This document shows, one piece after another, positions 17,048 to 25,789 of a DNA stretch of 30,584 nucleotides. This DNA comes from Opitutia bacterium UBA977 (GTDB lineage: Bacteria; Verrucomicrobiota; Verrucomicrobiia; Opitutales; Coraliomargaritaceae), in assembly GCA_002292345.1 (NCBI GenBank), contig DBBT01000099.1, forward strand, positions 851 through 31,434, in the 5' to 3' direction. The notes below the pieces were generated by a model. The model had not been told where the DNA came from, did not search any database, and saw only the letters and a list, made by a program, of their open reading frames with translations. A program made the position numbers and the translations under genes. The first letter of the stretch is position 1. Every line of letters starts with the position of its first letter.

Positions 17048-17914
17048 ATGCATTCACGCCTTCTCCTTTTTCTTTTGGCTGTCGCCGCGGTGTCATCCGC
17101 GAGTGCCAGACAAGTCCGTATTGCTGCTTCCGACCTCTTGGCAGACTTTATTACTGAGCCGCTTCAAGCCTATGGAGAGGAGCATTCGATCGAATTCAAA
17201 GTCGATAGCATTGGTAGTTTACCGGCGTTAGAACGTCTGCGCTCGGATGAAATCGATTTAGCGATTATCGCGGTTCCAAAAGATACTGATGTACCGCGTG
17301 ACGAGTTTCGCGTTTTTCCTTTCGCATATGATGTTGCTGTGATTGCGGTCAATCAAAGTAATCCGATCAATGATATCAGTCTAGCTAGCCTAGGTGGTAT
17401 TTTTGGCGCGAATGAAGAATCAAATTATACCACATGGGGCGACTTAGGTCTCTCCGGTTGGGGGAGTCGTTCGATTAAAGCAGTGGTTGGCCAAAATAAT
17501 GAAAGTATATCACTCGAATTATTCAAATTTTCGGCCCTCCGCGGTGGGCAAATGAAGACGACTGTGGCTTCGATGAAAGTTACCGAAGTTGAAGGCGTAC
17601 TATTGTCTGATGCCGCGGCGATCGCGATTTTGCCACGTTTGCCGAAGAGTGACAAAGTCAAAGCATTGATGATTTCTAGTGAGGTAGATGGTCCCGCATT
17701 TAGCCCTACGGACGATAATGTGCATTATGGCGATTATCCGATTCGCTTGGCTTTCTATGTCGTTTACAAAAAACGCTACGAGGCCCGAGCTCAGGAAGTG
17801 CTCCGTGTTATGCTGGGCGATGATCTTGCCGCTTCGCTGCGTGACAATAACCTCTTCGCATTGCCTGACACGGTGCGCCGTAAGTGGATGATTGATTTAG
17901 ATCTCGGAGAGTAA
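17048..17914 (+). CDS. PstS-like periplasmic substrate-binding protein
   Basis: 288 residues with a clear signal peptide (about 1-20, ending ASA/RQ). The mature part resembles PstS-family solute-binding proteins: VRIAASDLLADFITEPLQAY at the start, IDLAIIAVPKDTD, VAVIAVNQSNPINDISLASLGGIFGANE (the usual NP..ls..l..IF.G block of phosphate-binding proteins), and TWGDLGLSGWG. No transporter permease or ATPase gene lies nearby, so it is an orphan binding protein. Such orphans can serve sensing or cell-surface roles, so the ligand should not be assumed to be phosphate. It follows the sigma-54 activator by 164 nt. Confidence 0.75.
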   Translation: MHSRLLLFLLAVAAVSSASARQVRIAASDLLADFITEPLQAYGEEHSIEFKVDSIGSLPALERLRSDEIDLAIIAVPKDTDVPRDEFRVFPFAYDVAVIAVNQSNPINDISLASLGGIFGANEESNYTTWGDLGLSGWGSRSIKAVVGQNNESISLELFKFSALRGGQMKTTVASMKVTEVEGVLLSDAAAIAILPRLPKSDKVKALMISSEVDGPAFSPTDDNVHYGDYPIRLAFYVVYKKRYEARAQEVLRVMLGDDLAASLRDNNLFALPDTVRRKWMIDLDLGE

Positions 17915-17930
17915 TTTATTTGGAAGCGCA

Positions 17931-17959
17931 TTGACAGCTGGAGCGAATTTAAAATTCAT
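17931..17959 (+). promoter_or_regulatory. Candidate promoter of the tRNA-Gly locus
   Basis: A perfect -35 TTGACA stands at 17931-17936, shortly after the PstS-like stop. At 17-nt spacing the -10 would be ATTCAT (17954-17959), a weak match. A better TAAAAT lies only 13 nt away. A start near 17966 would give a leader of about 11 nt before the tRNA. Confidence 0.4.
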
Positions 17960-17976
17960 TGCGACTTTTTTAGCCA

Positions 17977-18126
<150 letters not shown>

Positions 18127-18129
18127 TTT

Positions 18130-18159
18130 AAGCCCCAAGTCTAAATGACTGGGGGTTTT
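18130..18159 (+). terminator. Terminator after the tRNA-Gly locus
   Basis: The arms 18130-18141 and 18147-18158 form a 12-bp stem with one G-U and one mismatch around a 5-nt loop, and it ends in TTTT. It lies 6 nt after the encoded CCA, as expected for a tRNA transcription unit. Confidence 0.75.
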
Positions 18160-18211
18160 CTCAACAAAACAACTCGTCACTGTATTTTTGAGAGCAGGCC
18201 TATGTGGTAGA

Positions 18212-18229
18212 GTGCGAGCAAGCTCGCAC
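18212..18229. repeat. Perfect 8-bp palindrome, REP-like
   Basis: GTGCGAGC-AA-GCTCGCAC is a perfect inverted repeat between the tRNA terminator and the tkt terminator. It has no T-run. Its GC-rich hairpin form resembles the other REP-like elements of the window, although the sequence differs. The wider stretch 17915-18304 holds no protein gene: it contains only the promoter candidate, the split tRNA, two terminators and this palindrome. Confidence 0.6.
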
Positions 18230-18252
18230 GCCAGAGCTGTTACCTCTTACAC

Positions 18253-18278
18253 AAAAAAGGCCGCCCATGTGGACAGCC
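18253..18278 (-). terminator. Rho-independent terminator of tkt
   Basis: On the minus strand GGCTGTCC-ACAT-GGGCGGCC forms an 8-bp stem with two G-U pairs, followed by TTTTTT. It lies about 25 nt beyond the tkt stop codon. Confidence 0.88.
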
Positions 18279-18304
18279 AGTTGTATTCAAAGCGTGGCTA
18301 CAAA

Positions 18305-20308
18305 TTAAAGCAGTTCTTTAGCAACGGCTGCGACGTTGTCAGCTGTCATGCCTAGCTCGACCATGACGGTGTCGCCGGGTGCAGAGATACCAAAGCGATC
18401 GATGCAGACTGTCTTGCCAGTCAGGCCAACATACTTGCCCCATGTATCGGAGACTCCAGCTTCTACAGCAAGCCGTGCGCTACAGCTAAGTGGCAGGATG
18501 CTTTCGATGTAGTTTGCGGATTGACGCTCGAAACGCTCGAAGCAAGGAAGCGACACTACGCGTACGCCGTCACCAAGTTGCTCAGCTGCGCCGAGTGCGT
18601 GCTGCACTTCAGAGCCAGTTGCCATGATAATGAGTTTCAAGTCGCCAGACTCTTGCTTAACAATGTAGCCACCCTTAAGTGTGCCTTCGCGACGATCGGC
18701 GGCGCTGATGTTGTCGTTGGCTGGAATGTTTTGACGAGTAAGGATCAGTGCCGTTGGGCCATCTTTGCGGAGCATCGCTCCGGCAAATGCAGCTGCGGTC
18801 TCTTCGGCATCGGATGGGCGGATCACATCGACATTTGGAATTACGCGTAGGCCGCTGACTGTTTCAACAGGTTGGTGTGTCGGGCCGTCTTCCCCAACAC
18901 CGACGGAGTCGTGCGTGAAGATGTAAGTGACTGGCAACTTGGCGAGTGCCGCAAGGCGGATCGCGGGTCGAAGGTAGTCGGCGAAGACTAGGAATGTCGC
19001 GCCACTTGCGCGGAAGATACCGTCGTATGCGATACCATTGCAGATCGCACCCATCGCGTGTTCGCGGATGCCGAACCAGATATTACGACCACCAAAGTTC
19101 TCCGCGGAAAAATCGCCGCCGTCTTTGATGTAGTTCTTAGTGGAACCATAAAGGTCAGCGGAACCAGTGATGAGCTGCGGCACTTCCTTGGCGACGGATT
19201 GGATAACAACACCACCGGAGGCGCGAGTTGCAGAACCTGTACCAGCATCGAATTCTGGGATGCGGCTGACAAGGTCGGTAGGCATCTCGCCCTTGACGGA
19301 TGCTTCGAGCTCAGCAGCCAGTGCTGGATTGGCTGCACTCCATGCTGCGTAGGTTGCTTCCCACTCTGTGAAGGCTGCTTTGCCTGCTACGGCTTGCTCG
19401 GCAAAATGCGTGCGAACATCTTCGGATACGAAAAACGTCTCTTCTGGAAGGCCGAGCCCTTTGCGAGCTTCAGCAGCGAACTTTGCGCCACCTTCTCCGT
19501 GACCGGCAGCTGTGCCGGCAACTTCAGGTATACCCTTGCCGATTGTAGTCTTCGCGATGATGACTGTTGGCTTGCCGTTGTCATTGGACTTGGCGTGAGC
19601 GATCGCTTCCTTGATCGCAGTCAGATCATGACCGTCAATGGTGATCGCATCCCAGCGTTGAGAGATGAAATACGCTTCGGCATCTTCGCTTTGCGACTGT
19701 GTTGCCATCGCATCGAGAGTGACGTCGTTGGAGTCATAGATTAGGATGAGATTATCGAGCTGGTTGTGGCCGGCAAATGCGATCGCTTCCTTGGAGACAC
19801 CTTCTTGCAAGCAGCCATCACCATTAAGCGCGAAGATGTGTTGATCAAAGATAATGTGATCGGCTGTGTTGAACTGTGCCGCCGCACGCTTGCCAGAAAG
19901 CGCGTAGCCAACCGCATTGCCGATTCCTTGGCCGAGTGGACCAGTGGTGGCTTCGACGCCGGCAGTGTCGCCAAACTCGGGATGTCCTGGTGTTTCGGAG
20001 CCGAGCACGCGGAAGTTTTTCACTTCATCTAGGGAGAGGTCATAGCCAGAGAGGTGTAGCCATGAGTAGATGAACATGGAGCCGTGACCAGCTGAGAGTA
20101 TGAAGCGGTCGCGGTTCAGCCACTTTGGTGCAGCTGGATTGTAGCGGAGGCCGTTGTCGCCGAATAGGACGGCACCGATTTCTGCGCAACCGAGTGGTAG
20201 GCCGAGGTGGCCAGAACTGCAGGCGTGGATCGCATCGATCGCAAGCCCACGTGCTTCGTTGGCAGCTTGGGAGAGGATTTCAGCACGAGTGGTGTTGGCT
20301 GTGTTCAT
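18305..20308 (-). CDS. tkt: Transketolase
   Basis: 667 residues from ATG 20308 ([12 protein letters not shown]); a GTG at 20338 in frame would add 10 residues but is less likely. Transketolase moves two-carbon units in the pentose phosphate pathway using thiamine diphosphate. Visible features are the N-terminal [19 protein letters not shown], the [18 protein letters not shown] block, the thiamine diphosphate motif [15 protein letters not shown] (GDG at 163-165) with [13 protein letters not shown], and the C-terminal half [25 protein letters not shown] signature. Length agrees with E. coli TktA (663). It stands alone, with its own terminator, and is divergent from the hisI-like gene. Confidence 0.97.
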   Translation of the reverse strand: MNTANTTRAEILSQAANEARGLAIDAIHACSSGHLGLPLGCAEIGAVLFGDNGLRYNPAAPKWLNRDRFILSAGHGSMFIYSWLHLSGYDLSLDEVKNFRVLGSETPGHPEFGDTAGVEATTGPLGQGIGNAVGYALSGKRAAAQFNTADHIIFDQHIFALNGDGCLQEGVSKEAIAFAGHNQLDNLILIYDSNDVTLDAMATQSQSEDAEAYFISQRWDAITIDGHDLTAIKEAIAHAKSNDNGKPTVIIAKTTIGKGIPEVAGTAAGHGEGGAKFAAEARKGLGLPEETFFVSEDVRTHFAEQAVAGKAAFTEWEATYAAWSAANPALAAELEASVKGEMPTDLVSRIPEFDAGTGSATRASGGVVIQSVAKEVPQLITGSADLYGSTKNYIKDGGDFSAENFGGRNIWFGIREHAMGAICNGIAYDGIFRASGATFLVFADYLRPAIRLAALAKLPVTYIFTHDSVGVGEDGPTHQPVETVSGLRVIPNVDVIRPSDAEETAAAFAGAMLRKDGPTALILTRQNIPANDNISAADRREGTLKGGYIVKQESGDLKLIIMATGSEVQHALGAAEQLGDGVRVVSLPCFERFERQSANYIESILPLSCSARLAVEAGVSDTWGKYVGLTGKTVCIDRFGISAPGDTVMVELGMTADNVAAVAKELL

Positions 20309-20493
20309 AAGTTTGTCTGTTTGTGGTGCTTTGGACACCGAGTTGTTTCTGCGGTGAAAGTTAGCACGATGCCTCGATGGGATTGAATGGAAAGGAAAAA
20401 TCAGTGTTTTTGTATGAATTCTTCATTTTACAGCCATACAGAATTTAAATTCGAATCTCGACTCAGGCGTTTGTGAGAGCTTACTCAACAGGT

Positions 20494-20919
20494 ATGACAC
20501 ATGAAGAATTAGAACAGGGAGCAGTCCTTAATCTTGATTTCACCAAGCTGCGTAAGGTGGCAAATTGTGGCGCAGATGTGCTGCCAGCAATCGCTCAGGA
20601 TGCCACGACCGGCGAAGTGCTCATCGTTGGTTATGCAAACGAATTGGCCCTGCAGACTACACTCGAGTGCGGCATGGCGACATTCTGGAGCACCAGTCGC
20701 AATGAATTGTGGATCAAAGGCAAAACCAGTGGAGATTATCTCAGAATTGAAGATATCCGTGTCAATTGTGAGCAGAATTCGATCCTTTATTCAGTCACAC
20801 CAGCAGGACAGGGCGCGTGTCACTCCAAGAATAAAGCGGGCATCGCACGCTCAGGCTGCTACTATCGTAGCTTGAAAGCAGACGGTTCATTGCAATTTAT
20901 CGATCCGGCGCAGGTCTAA
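20494..20919 (+). CDS. hisI: HisI-type phosphoribosyl-AMP cyclohydrolase, altered metal site
   Basis: 141 residues from ATG 20494; a GTG at 20473 would add 7 residues. HisI opens the adenine ring of phosphoribosyl-AMP in histidine biosynthesis. The fold signature is present: VLPAIAQDATTGEVLIVGYANELAL (29-53), TFWSTSRNELWIKGKTSGD (63-81), and Cys residues C92, C109 (GACHS) and C122 (GCYYR), which correspond to the zinc ligands. Two points are unusual. The magnesium-binding D-C-D-x-D motif is N91-C-E-Q-N95 here, and the spacing between the last two cysteines is longer than in E. coli. It could be a lineage variant of HisI or a paralogue with another role. It stands alone, without other his genes. 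Confidence 0.82.
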   Translation: MTHEELEQGAVLNLDFTKLRKVANCGADVLPAIAQDATTGEVLIVGYANELALQTTLECGMATFWSTSRNELWIKGKTSGDYLRIEDIRVNCEQNSILYSVTPAGQGACHSKNKAGIARSGCYYRSLKADGSLQFIDPAQV

Positions 20920-20930
20920 ACGTTGAGACA

Positions 20931-20962
20931 AAAAAAGCTGGTTAATTTTCCGGCACTTTTTT
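20931..20962 (+). terminator. Probable terminator of hisI
   Basis: AAAAAAGCTGG and CCGGC...TTTTTT (20937-20941 with 20950-20954) form a short stem with one U-G pair and an A-run facing a T-run. It begins 12 nt after the stop codon. The stem is short, so confidence is moderate. Confidence 0.55.
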
Positions 20963-20994
20963 GTTGAGTAGTTTTTTAGCTGAGCCTCGCCAGC

Positions 20995-21570
20995 TTACCA
21001 AGGGCTGAGCACTTCATCAGTGATCTTGCGTGCGATTGCGCGTGCGAGTTGTTCCATTGCTTGGCGCTCACTCTGTTGGTAAGAGATAATTTGGTTGTCG
21101 GCGTCAGCGCTGTCGGCGTAAGGATTGCCAATATAGGCATTTGTATCGGCTTGGATGGAGCGTTGTTGAAACAAGTAATCCCCTTTGGACTGGTCGTATA
21201 GAGAGACCTCGGCGGTGAGGCGAATGTAAAAGTTATTAGCGATGGCGGTGTCGGTACTGTTACGTGATCCAGCAGAGCGGTCGTAGTCAGTGAGGTCGAC
21301 GTAAAGAACGGCGTCGGCGTCGGCTTGTTTTGCGACGAGTTTGACGCGCGCATCACGAATGAAGGTTTCGCGAATTTGGGCGCTGACGATTGGTTGTGCT
21401 TGTGGAGCGAAGCTATGATTGGTCGCGGGTTTGATGTAGATCGACTTGAACGGGATCTGCGCGGACGTGCCGAGCTGATAGTTGGCACATCCATTAAGAA
21501 GAGTCAGCACGACGATCGAGGCTAGGCCGATGAGCACTCGGGCGAATGAAAGGTGAGACGTCGTGTTCAT
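20995..21570 (-). CDS. lptE: LptE-like LPS-assembly lipoprotein
   Basis: 191 residues with a lipoprotein signal: a hydrophobic run and lipobox LNGC, predicting a lipidated cysteine at about residue 28. The mature part begins CANYQLGTSAQIPFKSIYIKPATNHSFAPQAQPIVSAQIRETFIRDARVKL (split here for reading), as in LptE proteins, where PFKSIYV-type strands are followed by an ADAVL...LTDY segment. LptE forms the plug of the LptD outer-membrane complex that inserts lipopolysaccharide. It is the last gene of the rpmF-plsX-fabH-bamD-like run, 25 nt after its neighbour, which fits a cell-envelope operon. LptD is not in the window. Confidence 0.8.
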   Translation of the reverse strand: MNTTSHLSFARVLIGLASIVVLTLLNGCANYQLGTSAQIPFKSIYIKPATNHSFAPQAQPIVSAQIRETFIRDARVKLVAKQADADAVLYVDLTDYDRSAGSRNSTDTAIANNFYIRLTAEVSLYDQSKGDYLFQQRSIQADTNAYIGNPYADSADADNQIISYQQSERQAMEQLARAIARKITDEVLSPW

Positions 21571-21595
21571 AGTGAGAATTAAAGCGTCGGTGAGG

Positions 21596-22612
21596 TTATT
21601 CCGCTCTCAGTAGCTTACGAATGATGCTAGCTTTATTGGTCGGGCGCACGCCTGCTTCGATATCTTGAATGCGCAGTCGGGCTTCTTCGGCCGCATCGGA
21701 GTTTGGCTCGATACTAATTGCTTCGTTGTAGAACACGAGTGCCGCCGTGTTGTTATTGCGAAAGTAATAATAGAAATCGCCGAGGTTGAGGCGACTGCTG
21801 GCGAGCAGGTTTTCCATATTCTTAAGATTGGCTTCGACTTCCCCCGAGTAGTTGCTGGTGGGGAAGAGGATGAGGAAGTCTTCGTAGTAGCTGATCGCAC
21901 GACGAGTCGAGCCCTGATCGTATTCATAGCCTTGCACGAGATCGGAGTAGGTCTGTGCCAAATTGTAGTAAGCGTCTGGAGCCAGCATACTTTGCGGATA
22001 GTAGTTAATCAGTCTGTCGAGTGCATCGATTGCATCTTCGGGCTCAGCAGTTTTATCAGCAACTAGGGCAATATTCATCAAGGCAAGCGGTGCGTAGTCG
22101 CTGTAAGGTGCGTTCTGGACGATTTGCTCAAACTGCTTGGCGGAGGTGCCGTATTGTTTGAAGCCAGGAAAAACCCAAAGAATACGTCCACGTGCGCCTT
22201 CCATCAGTGCGGTGGCACAATCAAATTGATCGGCAATGACGCGGTCGAAATGCTCGTAGTTGGCGTGGTCTGTTATAACTTGTTGTAGGTCGTCAAAGCC
22301 TTTAACCCAGAGTTCTTTGCTCATGTTGACGCGCGCGCGCAGGGTGAGGGCCTCGGCTGTTGAGCTGGAGGTCGGGTATTTCTTGATGATTTTTTTGAAC
22401 GTTCGTTTGGCTGCGCTCAATTTCCCCGCCTCATAGTTTACTTTACCACTGGCCAGTAGGGCTGCTGCAGCATCTTGATTCTCGCTGTTGGCGAGGTTGA
22501 TCGAATCATTGCTGGCTGCGCCAAACCAATTGAGTGGGTTTAGCGGGAGGGCATTCAATGAGGGCGCCATAAAGAGCCCTAGTGCGAGAAGAAGTGGGAA
22601 TGTACGTTGCAT
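21596..22612 (-). CDS. BamD-like TPR protein, exported
   Basis: 338 residues from ATG 22612; the frame is open to 22627, but ATG 22612 gives a clean signal peptide (MQRTFPLLLALGLFMAPSLNA) and avoids overlapping fabH. The mature part is a chain of TPR repeats: LLASGKVNYEAGKLSAAKRTFKKIIKKYP, then YSDYAPLALMNIALVADK, DRLINYYPQSMLAPDAYYNLAQTYSD and AALVFYNEAISIEPNSDAAEEARLRIQ. The region around 30-260 resembles BamD/YfiO of the outer-membrane beta-barrel assembly machine. It lacks a lipobox cysteine, unlike classical BamD, so it may be soluble periplasmic or a divergent form. Its position between fabH and lptE supports an envelope role. Confidence 0.75.
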   Translation of the reverse strand: MQRTFPLLLALGLFMAPSLNALPLNPLNWFGAASNDSINLANSENQDAAAALLASGKVNYEAGKLSAAKRTFKKIIKKYPTSSSTAEALTLRARVNMSKELWVKGFDDLQQVITDHANYEHFDRVIADQFDCATALMEGARGRILWVFPGFKQYGTSAKQFEQIVQNAPYSDYAPLALMNIALVADKTAEPEDAIDALDRLINYYPQSMLAPDAYYNLAQTYSDLVQGYEYDQGSTRRAISYYEDFLILFPTSNYSGEVEANLKNMENLLASSRLNLGDFYYYFRNNNTAALVFYNEAISIEPNSDAAEEARLRIQDIEAGVRPTNKASIIRKLLRAE

Positions 22613-22617
22613 AAAAG

Positions 22618-23619
22618 TTACTGCCATTTGATCAGTGTGGAAGCCCAGGTCAAGCCTGCTCCGAATGCGACCAGTAAGACCAGGTCCCCCGATTGAATAC
22701 GTCCTGCGCGATAAGCTTCGTCGAGTGCGATCGGCACCGAAGCCGCAGAGGTGTTGCCATAGCGGTCTAAGTTGTTGTGGAATTTATCCATCGGAATGCC
22801 CAAGCGTTTCGCCAAGCTCTCGATGATACGCATGTTGGCTTGGTGAGGGATGACTAGGTTGAGCTCCTCTGGCCTGTAGCCCATTTGCTCGATGATGTCG
22901 GTGCTGGCTTGTCCCATTACCCGCACTGCGGATTTGAAGATTTCTTTGCCGTTCATCTTCAGAAAGTGCTGGCGGCCTGCGATCGACTCTTGCGTAGCTG
23001 GCATGGCGGATCCGCCAGCTGGTTGCTGTAACAAGCTGGGAGCGGATCCATCTGCGCCGCCGAGTGCCCCTAAAATGCCGATTTTGTCTGCCGTTTCAGT
23101 GGCGGTGAGAACAGCTGCGCCAGCGCCATCACCGAACAGCACACAAGTGGTGCGATCTTCGAAATCGAGGATGCCGCTCATTTTCTCAGCGCCAATGACG
23201 AGCGCGTTTTTAAAATTGCCCGATAGCAGCATCGAGTTGGCGACGCTGAGTCCGTAGACAAAGCCTGAGCAGGCAGCTTGCATATCGAAAGTAGTGACGT
23301 TCGGCAGCCCGAGTTTGCTCTGCACTAGGCATGCGGTCGAGGGAAAGGGCATGTCGGGCGTCATCGTCGCGACGATGATTAGGTCTATTTCACTACGATC
23401 GATTCCGGCGGCTTCGATCGCACGCTGGCCCGCAATACATGCCATGTCGCTGGTAGTTTCGTCGGTGGCTGCAAAGTGTCGCGCACCGATACCGCTGCGG
23501 CTGCGTATCCATTCGTCGGAGGTATCGACCAATTTCGCCATATCGTGATTCGTCACGATATTCGTTGGCGCGTAAGAGCCAGTGCCGATTATAGTGACAG
23601 ACTTTGAGTGGCTAGGCAT
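22618..23619 (-). CDS. fabH: 3-oxoacyl-ACP synthase III (FabH)
   Basis: 333 residues. FabH condenses acetyl-CoA with malonyl-ACP to start fatty acid synthesis. The catalytic triad is visible: C117 in MQAACSGF, H259 in IPHQANMRI and N289 in [30 protein letters not shown] at the start and GAGLTWAST near the end are typical. It lies 46 nt after plsX and 5 nt before the BamD-like gene, in the order rpmF-plsX-fabH common across bacteria. Confidence 0.97.
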   Translation of the reverse strand: MPSHSKSVTIIGTGSYAPTNIVTNHDMAKLVDTSDEWIRSRSGIGARHFAATDETTSDMACIAGQRAIEAAGIDRSEIDLIIVATMTPDMPFPSTACLVQSKLGLPNVTTFDMQAACSGFVYGLSVANSMLLSGNFKNALVIGAEKMSGILDFEDRTTCVLFGDGAGAAVLTATETADKIGILGALGGADGSAPSLLQQPAGGSAMPATQESIAGRQHFLKMNGKEIFKSAVRVMGQASTDIIEQMGYRPEELNLVIPHQANMRIIESLAKRLGIPMDKFHNNLDRYGNTSAASVPIALDEAYRAGRIQSGDLVLLVAFGAGLTWASTLIKWQ

Positions 23620-23665
23620 GCAAGGGAGAGATGGGACTCTATATTTTAGGGAACGGTGCTAGAAA

Positions 23666-24733
23666 TTAAGGGGCGTTCTCTGCGTCGGAGTGAGTGTTCA
23701 ATGCATTAGCTTGATTGATGTCACTGCCGATAGAGTCAATCATATCATGCATGACTACTTCTTGGGCGATGCGTAAGGCATTCGCAATGGCGACGTAATT
23801 GGAGGATCCGTGGGCTTTTAAGATGTTGCCGCGCAGGCCGAGGAGGGGAGCGCCGGCATGTTGATCTGGGCCAAGGCGCGTCTTCATATCCTTGAACGCT
23901 GACTTGGAGAGTACCGCTCCGATTTTACGTTTTACGTTGCGGACCAGTTCTTCGCGGATGGTGCTACCAATGAAACCGAAGAGTGCTTCGCTTGATTTTA
24001 AAACGACGTTGCCAACAAATCCATCACACACGACGACATCGACATTGCCGTCGAAAAGTTGGAAGCCTTCGATCGGACCGGCGTAGTTGATCACGCCGTC
24101 TATTTCTTGTAGTAGTAAATGGGTCGCATTGGTTAAGGCATTACCTTTACCCTCTTCAGTACCGATGGTTAGCAGTGCGACCCGTGGATTGGCGATATTG
24201 AGCGCGGCTTTGGCATAGTTCGAGCCAAGCACTGCATTATGCACCAGATTCTCTGGAGTCGACTCAGGGTTCGCGCCGACGTCGGTCAAAACGAATGGGT
24301 TTTGCTTGCTGGGCACGATAATGCCGAGCGCCGGGCGATCGACTCCGGCGATTTGGCGCAGGCGCAGTGTGCCGCCAGCCATCAGAGCGCCGGTATTGCC
24401 GCAGCTAATCATTGCATCGGCTTGCTGGTCTTTAAGTAGGGCGATGGCTTTAACCATCGAAGAGTCTTTTTTGCTCTTCAGCGCTTGAATCGGTTTTTCA
24501 TGCATCCCAATCACTTGAGTCGAGTGGATGATGTTGATCCGATCTGCGTAACCCTCGAGTTTGCCGACTTTTAGCATTCGCTCCAGCAGTCGTTGATTAC
24601 CGACGAGCGTGAAGTGGCAGTCGAGCTTCAGCTCTTCGAGGGCATAAAAAAGCCCACGAATAAATTCAGTGGGTCCTTTGTCTCCCCCCATGGTGTCGAC
24701 TGCAATGGTACAGTTGACTGCGCTAGCGCCCAT
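23666..24733 (-). CDS. plsX: Phosphate acyltransferase PlsX
   Basis: 355 residues. PlsX makes acyl-phosphate from acyl-ACP for phospholipid synthesis. The start TIAVDTMGGDKGPTEFIRG is the family signature, followed by MISCGNTGALMAGG, RPALGIIVPS, LTDVGANPE, GTEEGKGNALT and VVVCDGFVGNVVLKSSEAL. The length fits the family. It begins 43 nt after the rpmF stop, and fabH follows. Confidence 0.97.
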   Translation of the reverse strand: MGASAVNCTIAVDTMGGDKGPTEFIRGLFYALEELKLDCHFTLVGNQRLLERMLKVGKLEGYADRINIIHSTQVIGMHEKPIQALKSKKDSSMVKAIALLKDQQADAMISCGNTGALMAGGTLRLRQIAGVDRPALGIIVPSKQNPFVLTDVGANPESTPENLVHNAVLGSNYAKAALNIANPRVALLTIGTEEGKGNALTNATHLLLQEIDGVINYAGPIEGFQLFDGNVDVVVCDGFVGNVVLKSSEALFGFIGSTIREELVRNVKRKIGAVLSKSAFKDMKTRLGPDQHAGAPLLGLRGNILKAHGSSNYVAIANALRIAQEVVMHDMIDSIGSDINQANALNTHSDAENAP

Positions 24734-24776
24734 AGGTAGTTTATGAAAAGTAAGATGTTACTTAGGTGCGCGAAAC

Positions 24777-24956
24777 TTAGGCTTCAACATCAAGCACTTG
24801 GCGACCGCGGTACAGGCCATTGGCTGGATTTACGCGGTGAGGGCGAAACAATGTGCCGTCTTGTGGGTCCTTTGCCAGTTGTGGCAATTGATATGTAACT
24901 GCACCACGGCGTTTACGGCTGCGTTGCTTGGATTGTTTGCGTTTTGGCTGTCCCAT
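24777..24956 (-). CDS. rpmF: 50S ribosomal protein L32
   Basis: 59 codons from ATG 24956 to TAA. The product starts MGQPKRKQSKQRSRKRRGAV and ends GLYRGRQVLDVEA, matching L32, whose ends are KRK.S.S.R..RR and G.YRGR.V. The family member here has no cysteines, so it is the zinc-free form. It heads the envelope operon with plsX 43 nt downstream, as in many bacteria. The gene has no clear Shine-Dalgarno sequence, but a good promoter lies upstream. Confidence 0.93.
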   Translation of the reverse strand: MGQPKRKQSKQRSRKRRGAVTYQLPQLAKDPQDGTLFRPHRVNPANGLYRGRQVLDVEA

Positions 24957-24985
24957 GAGGTTTGTTTGCTTAAATGAAAATGATC

Positions 24986-25000
24986 AGACCTGCGAGGTCT
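24986..25000 (-). promoter_or_regulatory. Hairpin in the rpmF leader
   Basis: AGACCT-gcg-AGGTCT is a perfect 6-bp stem with a 3-nt loop, within the predicted leader between the promoter and rpmF. No T-run follows, so a terminator is unlikely. A role in control of the operon is a guess. Confidence 0.35.
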
Positions 25001-25014
25001 TCTAAAGGGCGCGG

Positions 25015-25042
25015 ATTAAAGAGCCTTAAATCGCCCCGTCAA
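25015..25042 (-). promoter_or_regulatory. Promoter of the rpmF-plsX-fabH operon
   Basis: On the minus strand, TTGACG (25042-25037) and TTTAAT (25020-25015) are separated by 16 nt and match the sigma-70 -35 and -10 elements at 5 of 6 bases each. The predicted start lies about 52 nt before the rpmF ATG. Confidence 0.6.
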
Positions 25043-25069
25043 GTATTCAATCAGGTTAATTTCCAGAGA

Positions 25070-25735
25070 TTATGCAAGCTCTAGAACCGTAGTGACCAGT
25101 TTATTGATGCCCGCTTCGGCCTGGAGAATGTCTTCGGCCAGCATATAGGCTGGAGTGGTGACCACGCGGTGGCTGCTATCGATCACGATTTCGTCGACCG
25201 CGCAGTTGACGTGCTGCGCGCCTTTATGCTCGAGGATTGCTGCGGTATCAGCGTCGTTGCCGATCGTCAGGCGCACCTTTTTGCTGCCAAGCGCAGCCGC
25301 AGCCAGAACCGGTGCGATACAGATAAAACCGAGGGCTTTGGATTGTTGGTGGGCGTTTTGAATCAAACTGCTGATAATCGGGTCGATGTCGTAGTCGATG
25401 CCGTCGAAGGCGAGGCTGGACAAATTTTTAGCCACTCCAAAGCCGCCCACGAAAATGATGGCATCGACTTGGTCCAGCTTGATTTGGCCGACGTGCTCGA
25501 TTTCGCCACGCGAGATGCGCGCCGCTTCTTCCAGCACATTGCGATCTTCGTCTTCGACCTCTTCGCCTGTCGCGTGGTTGATCACATGGCGCTGCGCGAT
25601 GTCTGGTGCGGCGCAGGTGACTTTGGCTCCGGCGCGGGCGAGCGCGAGCAGTACGAGTACCGATTCGTGAATTTCCGCGCCGTCGAAGACTCCACAGCCG
25701 GAGAGAATGACAGCTACTTTGGCTTGTTTAGGCAT
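25070..25735 (-). CDS. elbB: ElbB-type glyoxalase of the DJ-1/PfpI superfamily
   Basis: 221 residues, closely matching E. coli ElbB (isoprenoid biosynthesis protein with glyoxalase, related to DJ-1). Shared blocks are VILSGCGVFDGAEIHESVL, VINHATGE, RNVLEEAARISRGEI, FVGGFGVAKNLS, GFICIAPVLAA with the nucleophile-elbow cysteine, RLTIGND, and VVTTPAYMLAEDI. Such proteins act on reactive carbonyl compounds; a direct role in isoprenoid synthesis is not established. Its stop lies just upstream of the rpmF promoter. Confidence 0.93.
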   Translation of the reverse strand: MPKQAKVAVILSGCGVFDGAEIHESVLVLLALARAGAKVTCAAPDIAQRHVINHATGEEVEDEDRNVLEEAARISRGEIEHVGQIKLDQVDAIIFVGGFGVAKNLSSLAFDGIDYDIDPIISSLIQNAHQQSKALGFICIAPVLAAAALGSKKVRLTIGNDADTAAILEHKGAQHVNCAVDEIVIDSSHRVVTTPAYMLAEDILQAEAGINKLVTTVLELA

Positions 25736-25789
25736 CTGATAACTAGCAAGGTGTTTTAATTTATGTGTGCAGGCGAATGGCTTGGTCGA

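Noticed and set aside
25169..25759. 196-codon plus-strand frame
   Set aside because: It is antisense to elbB, which matches E. coli ElbB along its whole length.
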